A stretch of DNA of 9,095 nt from Gammaproteobacteria bacterium (lineage in GTDB: Bacteria > Pseudomonadota > Gammaproteobacteria > Granulosicoccales > Granulosicoccaceae). The DNA is taken from positions 17,159-26,253 of the forward strand of contig DOIU01000012.1 of the NCBI GenBank assembly GCA_003511825.1, written 5' to 3'. Positions 5,635-9,095 of this stretch are shown here, in pieces. Positions within the stretch are counted from its first letter, which is position 1, and every line of letters begins with the position of its first letter. The translations under genes were made by a program, and so were the position numbers. The notes under the pieces are model-generated. The model was not told where the DNA came from. It made no database searches and saw only the letters and a program-made list of their open reading frames with translations.

Positions 5635-7968
5635 ATGAGAGACCGACTTTATCAATTTGCAATCAATCACCCAATCTGGGTCATTGTGATTAGTTTACTG
5701 CTGGTTTTTACCGCAGCGTCCGGTGCTCAAAAGCTGGTGTTTAAAAGCGATTACCGGGTGTTCTTCAGCGATGAAAACCCGCAGCTGACTGCTTTTGAGT
5801 CCATGCAAAAGATCTACAGTAAAAGTGATAATGTGGCGTTTATTATCTCCCCAAAGAGCGGCAAGGTGTTTGAGCCAGACTTGCTGAGTGGGATTTATGA
5901 CCTCACCAACGAAGCCTGGCAGATACCTTACTCAACCCGGGTGGACTCGATCACCAATTATCAACACACGGTTGCTGAAGAAGACGATTTGATCGTTGCG
6001 GATTTGGTGTTGGATCCAGATCTTCTTGAGCCCGAGCAGATGCCTGAACTGCAAGCGATTGCGACCAGTGAGCCGCTCATGCTGAACAAGCTGATCTCGC
6101 CGGAAGCGCACGTCACGGTGGTCAACGCAACGATTCAGTTGCCCGGTATCAACCCCGTCGAAGAAGTGCCTGATGTCATGGCCAAGGCGCGCGAGCTGCG
6201 GCAGCAGTTCATGGATAACAACCCTGATGTGGATGTTTTTCTCTCAGGGATGGTTGTTATGAACAGTGCGTTTGCCGAATCTTCGCTGAATGACAACGCG
6301 ACGCTGGTCCCCCTGATGTTTGGGGTCGTCATTCTTTCGATGATTTTTCTGCTCAAAACGATCAGCGGAACAATCGCGACCGTCGTCGTCATCGCCTTGT
6401 CGATTGCCTCGACAATGGGATTGGCAGGCTGGGCAGGCATCTTTCTTACCGGGCCGTCAGCCAGTGCACCGACCATGATTTTGACACTGGCCGTTGCGGA
6501 TTGCGTGCATATTCTGACGACTTTTTTCTACGAAATGCGCCAGGGTGTCGAAAAGCGTAAAGCGCTCGCTGACAGCTTACGCATTAATTTCAAGCCGATC
6601 TTTCTGACCAGCTTAACCACGGCCGTCGGGTTTATGACCATGAATTTCTCCGATTCTCCGCCATTCGGAGATCTGGGCAACATGGTCGCTGTCGGGGTCA
6701 TGCTCGCCTTTGTGTTTTCCATCACGGTGTTCCCCGCGTTGTTGATGCTGTTACCGGTCAAGGTGAAACCCGTGGCTGAGGGCAAGAACGACCTCATGGA
6801 GCACATATCGCATTTTGTGATCGGCAATCGCACCTGGCTGTTTCCAGTGATGACGGTGATTATGGTGTCGCTGGTGGTGTTTGTCCCGCAGAACAAACTC
6901 AACGATGACTTCGTTAAATATTTCGATACATCTGTCCCTTTCCGGCAAGCGACAGACTTTATGCAAGACAATTTGTCAGGCATGACGTCGCTGGAAATAT
7001 CCATCAAATCAGGCGAAAGCGGCGGCATTGACGAGCCGAAGTTCTTACAAGCCGTGGCTGCGTTTACCGATTGGTTGCGCGAGCAGCCGGAGACGGACCA
7101 TGTCAATACGCTGAGTGACACGATCAAGCGCCTGAATAAAAACATGCATGCGGATGATGCGGCTTATTACCGGCTGCCTGATGGGCGCGAGCTGTCCGCG
7201 CAGTACCTCTTGCTGTACGAGATGTCATTGCCTTACGGCTTGGATTTGAATAACCAACTCGATGTGGACAAGTCATCTACGCGATTGATTGGTACCTTTA
7301 AAAATCTCACCAGTAATGAGCAAATCGAGCTGGAAGAGAGATTCTATGCGTGGTTCGCCGAGAACGCGCCGGACTACGAAGCGCAAATTGCAAGCCCGAG
7401 TTTGATGTTTGCACATATCGGCAAGCGCAATATCAGTAGCATGCTGATGGGGATTACATTCGCGTTGATCCTGATATCCGCCATGTTGGGTGTGGCGATG
7501 CGCTCGGTACGCTACGGTCTGATCAGTTTGATTCCGAATCTGGCGCCAGCGGCGATGGGTTTTGGCATCTGGTACTTCATTGACGGTCAAGTGGGGCTGG
7601 CGCTGTCGGTTGTCGCCGGGATGACCTTGGGTATCGTCGTGGATGACACGGTGCACTTTTTGAGTAAGTACCGTCACGCGCGCGAAGATCGCAAACTCAG
7701 CAGTGTTGACTCCGTACATTATGCCTTCGCCAACGTCGGGCGTGCGTTGTGGATTACCACCCTCGTCTTGATTGCGGGCTTTATGGTGCTCGCGCAGTCG
7801 ACGTTTAAGATCAACGCCGATATGGGGTTGTTGACAGCGATCACGATTTTTATTGCGCTGGTGGTGGATTTCCTCTTCTTGCCACCCTTGTTGATGTTGC
7901 TGGACAAAGACCCGCAACCCGAAACTCTGAAAGGAGAATTGAATGAAACTTCCGAATCGATGGGCTAG
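5635..7968 (+). CDS. RND-superfamily exporter, MMPL type (COG1033-like)
   Basis: A 777-aa inner-membrane protein of the proton-driven RND superfamily, in the MMPL/HAE3-like branch whose members tend to move lipids or other hydrophobic molecules. It shows the duplicated RND layout: a first membrane segment (about 14-32), a large periplasmic loop (about 33-220), a block of helices (about 223-385), a seventh helix (about 400-418), a second large loop (to about 600) and a second helix block (about 603-765). Both halves carry the same intramembrane motif DxVH: D289-H292 in AVADCVHIL and D671-H674 in VVDDTVHFL, likely for proton relay. The early segment SDYRVFFSDENPQL is typical of this branch. No partner membrane-fusion gene is next to it. 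It is followed by a LolA-like gene overlapping by 26 bases and lies downstream of a tetR gene, so it is probably controlled by it. An in-frame TTG at 5581 is a less likely start. The substrate is unknown. Confidence 0.93.
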   Translation: MRDRLYQFAINHPIWVIVISLLLVFTAASGAQKLVFKSDYRVFFSDENPQLTAFESMQKIYSKSDNVAFIISPKSGKVFEPDLLSGIYDLTNEAWQIPYSTRVDSITNYQHTVAEEDDLIVADLVLDPDLLEPEQMPELQAIATSEPLMLNKLISPEAHVTVVNATIQLPGINPVEEVPDVMAKARELRQQFMDNNPDVDVFLSGMVVMNSAFAESSLNDNATLVPLMFGVVILSMIFLLKTISGTIATVVVIALSIASTMGLAGWAGIFLTGPSASAPTMILTLAVADCVHILTTFFYEMRQGVEKRKALADSLRINFKPIFLTSLTTAVGFMTMNFSDSPPFGDLGNMVAVGVMLAFVFSITVFPALLMLLPVKVKPVAEGKNDLMEHISHFVIGNRTWLFPVMTVIMVSLVVFVPQNKLNDDFVKYFDTSVPFRQATDFMQDNLSGMTSLEISIKSGESGGIDEPKFLQAVAAFTDWLREQPETDHVNTLSDTIKRLNKNMHADDAAYYRLPDGRELSAQYLLLYEMSLPYGLDLNNQLDVDKSSTRLIGTFKNLTSNEQIELEERFYAWFAENAPDYEAQIASPSLMFAHIGKRNISSMLMGITFALILISAMLGVAMRSVRYGLISLIPNLAPAAMGFGIWYFIDGQVGLALSVVAGMTLGIVVDDTVHFLSKYRHAREDRKLSSVDSVHYAFANVGRALWITTLVLIAGFMVLAQSTFKINADMGLLTAITIFIALVVDFLFLPPLLMLLDKDPQPETLKGELNETSESMG
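7930..7936 (+). promoter_or_regulatory. Ribosome binding site of the LolA-like gene, inside the exporter gene
   Basis: AAAGGAG lies 6 bases before the ATG at 7943 and within the last codons of the exporter. The strong site plus the 26-base overlap suggests that the two genes are translated from one message and are coupled. Confidence 0.75.
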
Positions 7969-8740
7969 TGCGGCGGCGCTTACCGTTCTTATTTTCGCGA
8001 CGGGCATTGCCTACGCCGAAACCGCCGAAGAAAAGGGTCTTGCGATCGCAACGGAGTCCAAAAAGCGTGATGAGGGCTGGGGCGATATGAAAGCGCAGAT
8101 GCAAATGGTTCTGCGCAACAGCCAGGGGCAGGAAAGTACACGGGAGATTCGTCTGCAATCGCTGGAATTGGCGGACGATGGCGATAAAAGCCTGAGTATT
8201 TTTGATAAACCGCGCGACGTTAAGGGCACTGCCTTCTTGAGCTTCTCGCACCCCGTGGGCGCAGACGATCAGTGGCTGTACCTGCCTGCGCTCAAGCGCG
8301 TCAAGCGCATTGCGTCTCGCAACAAATCCGGCCCGTTCATGGGGTCTGAGTTTGCGTATGAAGACCTGACTTCGTTTGAGATTGAGAAGTACACCTACAA
8401 GCACTTGCGTGATGAGGCATGTGGTGACCTCAGCTGTTTTGTGGTTGAGCAGTATCCGGTAGATAAGTTCTCCGGTTACAAGCGGCGCGTTGTTTGGATT
8501 GACGAGGCAGAGTACCGCTTGCAAAAGATTGAGTTCTATGACCGCAAAGATGCCTTGCTCAAGACGCTCACGTACTACGATTATCAACAGTACCTGGACA
8601 AATTCTGGCGTCCAGATCTCATGAAGATGGAGAACCATCAGACGCGTAAAAGTACTGATTTAAGCTGGGAGAACTACGCGTTTCAGAACGGGCTGAGCGA
8701 CAAGGACTTCACGAAAAATACGCTCAAACGGGCGCGGTAA
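7943..8740 (+). CDS. Periplasmic LolA-like outer membrane lipoprotein-sorting family protein
   Basis: A 265-aa exported protein of the 'outer membrane lipoprotein-sorting' LolA-like family that usually accompanies MMPL-type RND exporters. A clear Sec signal peptide occupies residues 1-25 with likely cleavage after AYA (23-25); there is no lipobox cysteine, so it should be soluble in the periplasm. The mature part is rich in alternating beta-type sequence, with conserved-looking stretches DQWLYLPALKRVKRI and GSEFAYEDLTSFEIEKY. Cysteines 160 and 165 could form a disulfide. LolA-fold proteins form an open beta barrel that binds a lipid chain, so it may accept a lipid or lipoprotein from the exporter. 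It is not the housekeeping LolA, which is shorter and encoded elsewhere in such genomes. Family confidence is good; cargo is unknown. Confidence 0.88.
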   Translation: MKLPNRWASAAALTVLIFATGIAYAETAEEKGLAIATESKKRDEGWGDMKAQMQMVLRNSQGQESTREIRLQSLELADDGDKSLSIFDKPRDVKGTAFLSFSHPVGADDQWLYLPALKRVKRIASRNKSGPFMGSEFAYEDLTSFEIEKYTYKHLRDEACGDLSCFVVEQYPVDKFSGYKRRVVWIDEAEYRLQKIEFYDRKDALLKTLTYYDYQQYLDKFWRPDLMKMENHQTRKSTDLSWENYAFQNGLSDKDFTKNTLKRAR

Positions 8741-8743
8741 ATC

Positions 8744-9095
8744 ATGTCTCGCATGCGTCTGTGTTTGTATGGATTGATGGGGGCGGCGACGGTGCTGGCC
8801 CCACACCAAGGGTTAGCCGCCGACTTTTCCTACTCGGGTCGGGTGGGTGCCGAATTGCGAGCGTTTTTCGATGACCCGGCGTTTGCCGGCCAAGAGCAGA
8901 ACAGCAATGTGTCTGCGATGGTGGAACCGGAATTTGTCTGGCAATCAGACGACGGTGCGCATGCGATTAACTTCAAGCCGTTCTTCCGAGTGGATCAGCA
9001 CGATGATGAGCGCACACACGGCGACATTCGTGAGTTGGCGTGGGAGTACTACGCCGATGACTGGGAGCTGCGCGCGGGTGTGCGCAAAGTCTACT
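8744..9095 (+). CDS. Exported, probable outer-membrane beta-barrel protein (partial, runs off the right edge)
   Basis: A frame of 117 codons stays open to the window end. It starts with a signal peptide (MSRMRLCLYGLMGAA, likely cleaved after A25 or A26 in LAA) and continues DFSYSGRVGAELRAFF. The mature region alternates polar and hydrophobic residues with many aromatics and acidic residues (for example VEPEFVW, FKPFFRVDQHDD, WEYYADDWELRAGVRK), as in strands of an outer-membrane barrel. It starts 3 bases after the LolA-like stop with no strong ribosome site, so translation is probably coupled; an ATG at 8753 is an alternative start. Genes of this kind are often third in exporter/LolA-like operons. 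The family cannot be fixed without the rest of the protein. Confidence 0.75.
   Translation, partial: MSRMRLCLYGLMGAATVLAPHQGLAADFSYSGRVGAELRAFFDDPAFAGQEQNSNVSAMVEPEFVWQSDDGAHAINFKPFFRVDQHDDERTHGDIRELAWEYYADDWELRAGVRKVY

Noticed and set aside
7273..8007. Minus-strand open frame (244 codons) opposite the exporter's end
   Set aside because: It is antisense to the well-supported second half of the exporter. The translation is rich in His, Gln and Arg, as expected for a shadow frame.
7850..8638. Long minus-strand open frame (262 codons) opposite the LolA-like gene
   Set aside because: It lies antisense to a gene with a signal peptide, strong ribosome site and family-like sequence. Its own translation shows no recognisable domain, so it is a codon-bias shadow.

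Overview
The window looks like a piece of a Gram-negative, probably marine gammaproteobacterial chromosome. This assignment is inferred from several features: a signal-peptide gene, a periplasmic LolA-like protein and an outer-membrane-barrel-like gene downstream of an RND/MMPL pump, a mid-range GC content by eye, and clear Shine-Dalgarno sites. No RNA genes, insertion sequences, CRISPR arrays or intrinsic terminators were seen. It is protein-coding almost throughout, with one long non-coding stretch (34-384).

Left part (1-4734). At the left edge lies the first 11 codons of a minus-strand gene with a signal-peptide-like start. It faces away from a GntR/FadR-type (FCD-domain) regulator at 385-1179. 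The 351-base gap between them is AT-rich. It holds a good sigma70-like promoter for the minus-strand gene, and two related imperfect palindromes (81-105 and 110-130) sit on its -10 element and start region. These are candidate operators for the divergent regulator. Next comes a full-length single-chain pyruvate carboxylase (1288-4734, 1148 aa). All three catalytic parts (biotin carboxylase, carboxyltransferase, biotin carrier) are intact, and it supplies oxaloacetate from pyruvate.

Right part (4735-9095). A TetR-type regulator (4817-5569) is followed on the same strand by an RND/MMPL inner-membrane exporter (5635-7968), a periplasmic LolA-like protein (7943-8740, overlapping the exporter by 26 bases) and the start of an outer-membrane-barrel-like protein (8744 to the window end, 3 bases after the previous stop). 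The last three form a tightly packed set spanning inner membrane, periplasm and probably outer membrane. That layout suggests lipid or lipoprotein traffic across the envelope under TetR control.

The most striking non-coding element is a perfect 47-base palindrome (4770-4816: 22-base arms, 3-base centre) that ends exactly one base before the tetR start codon. Each arm contains two similar half-sites exactly 10 bases apart. It is probably the operator through which the TetR protein controls itself and the export operon.
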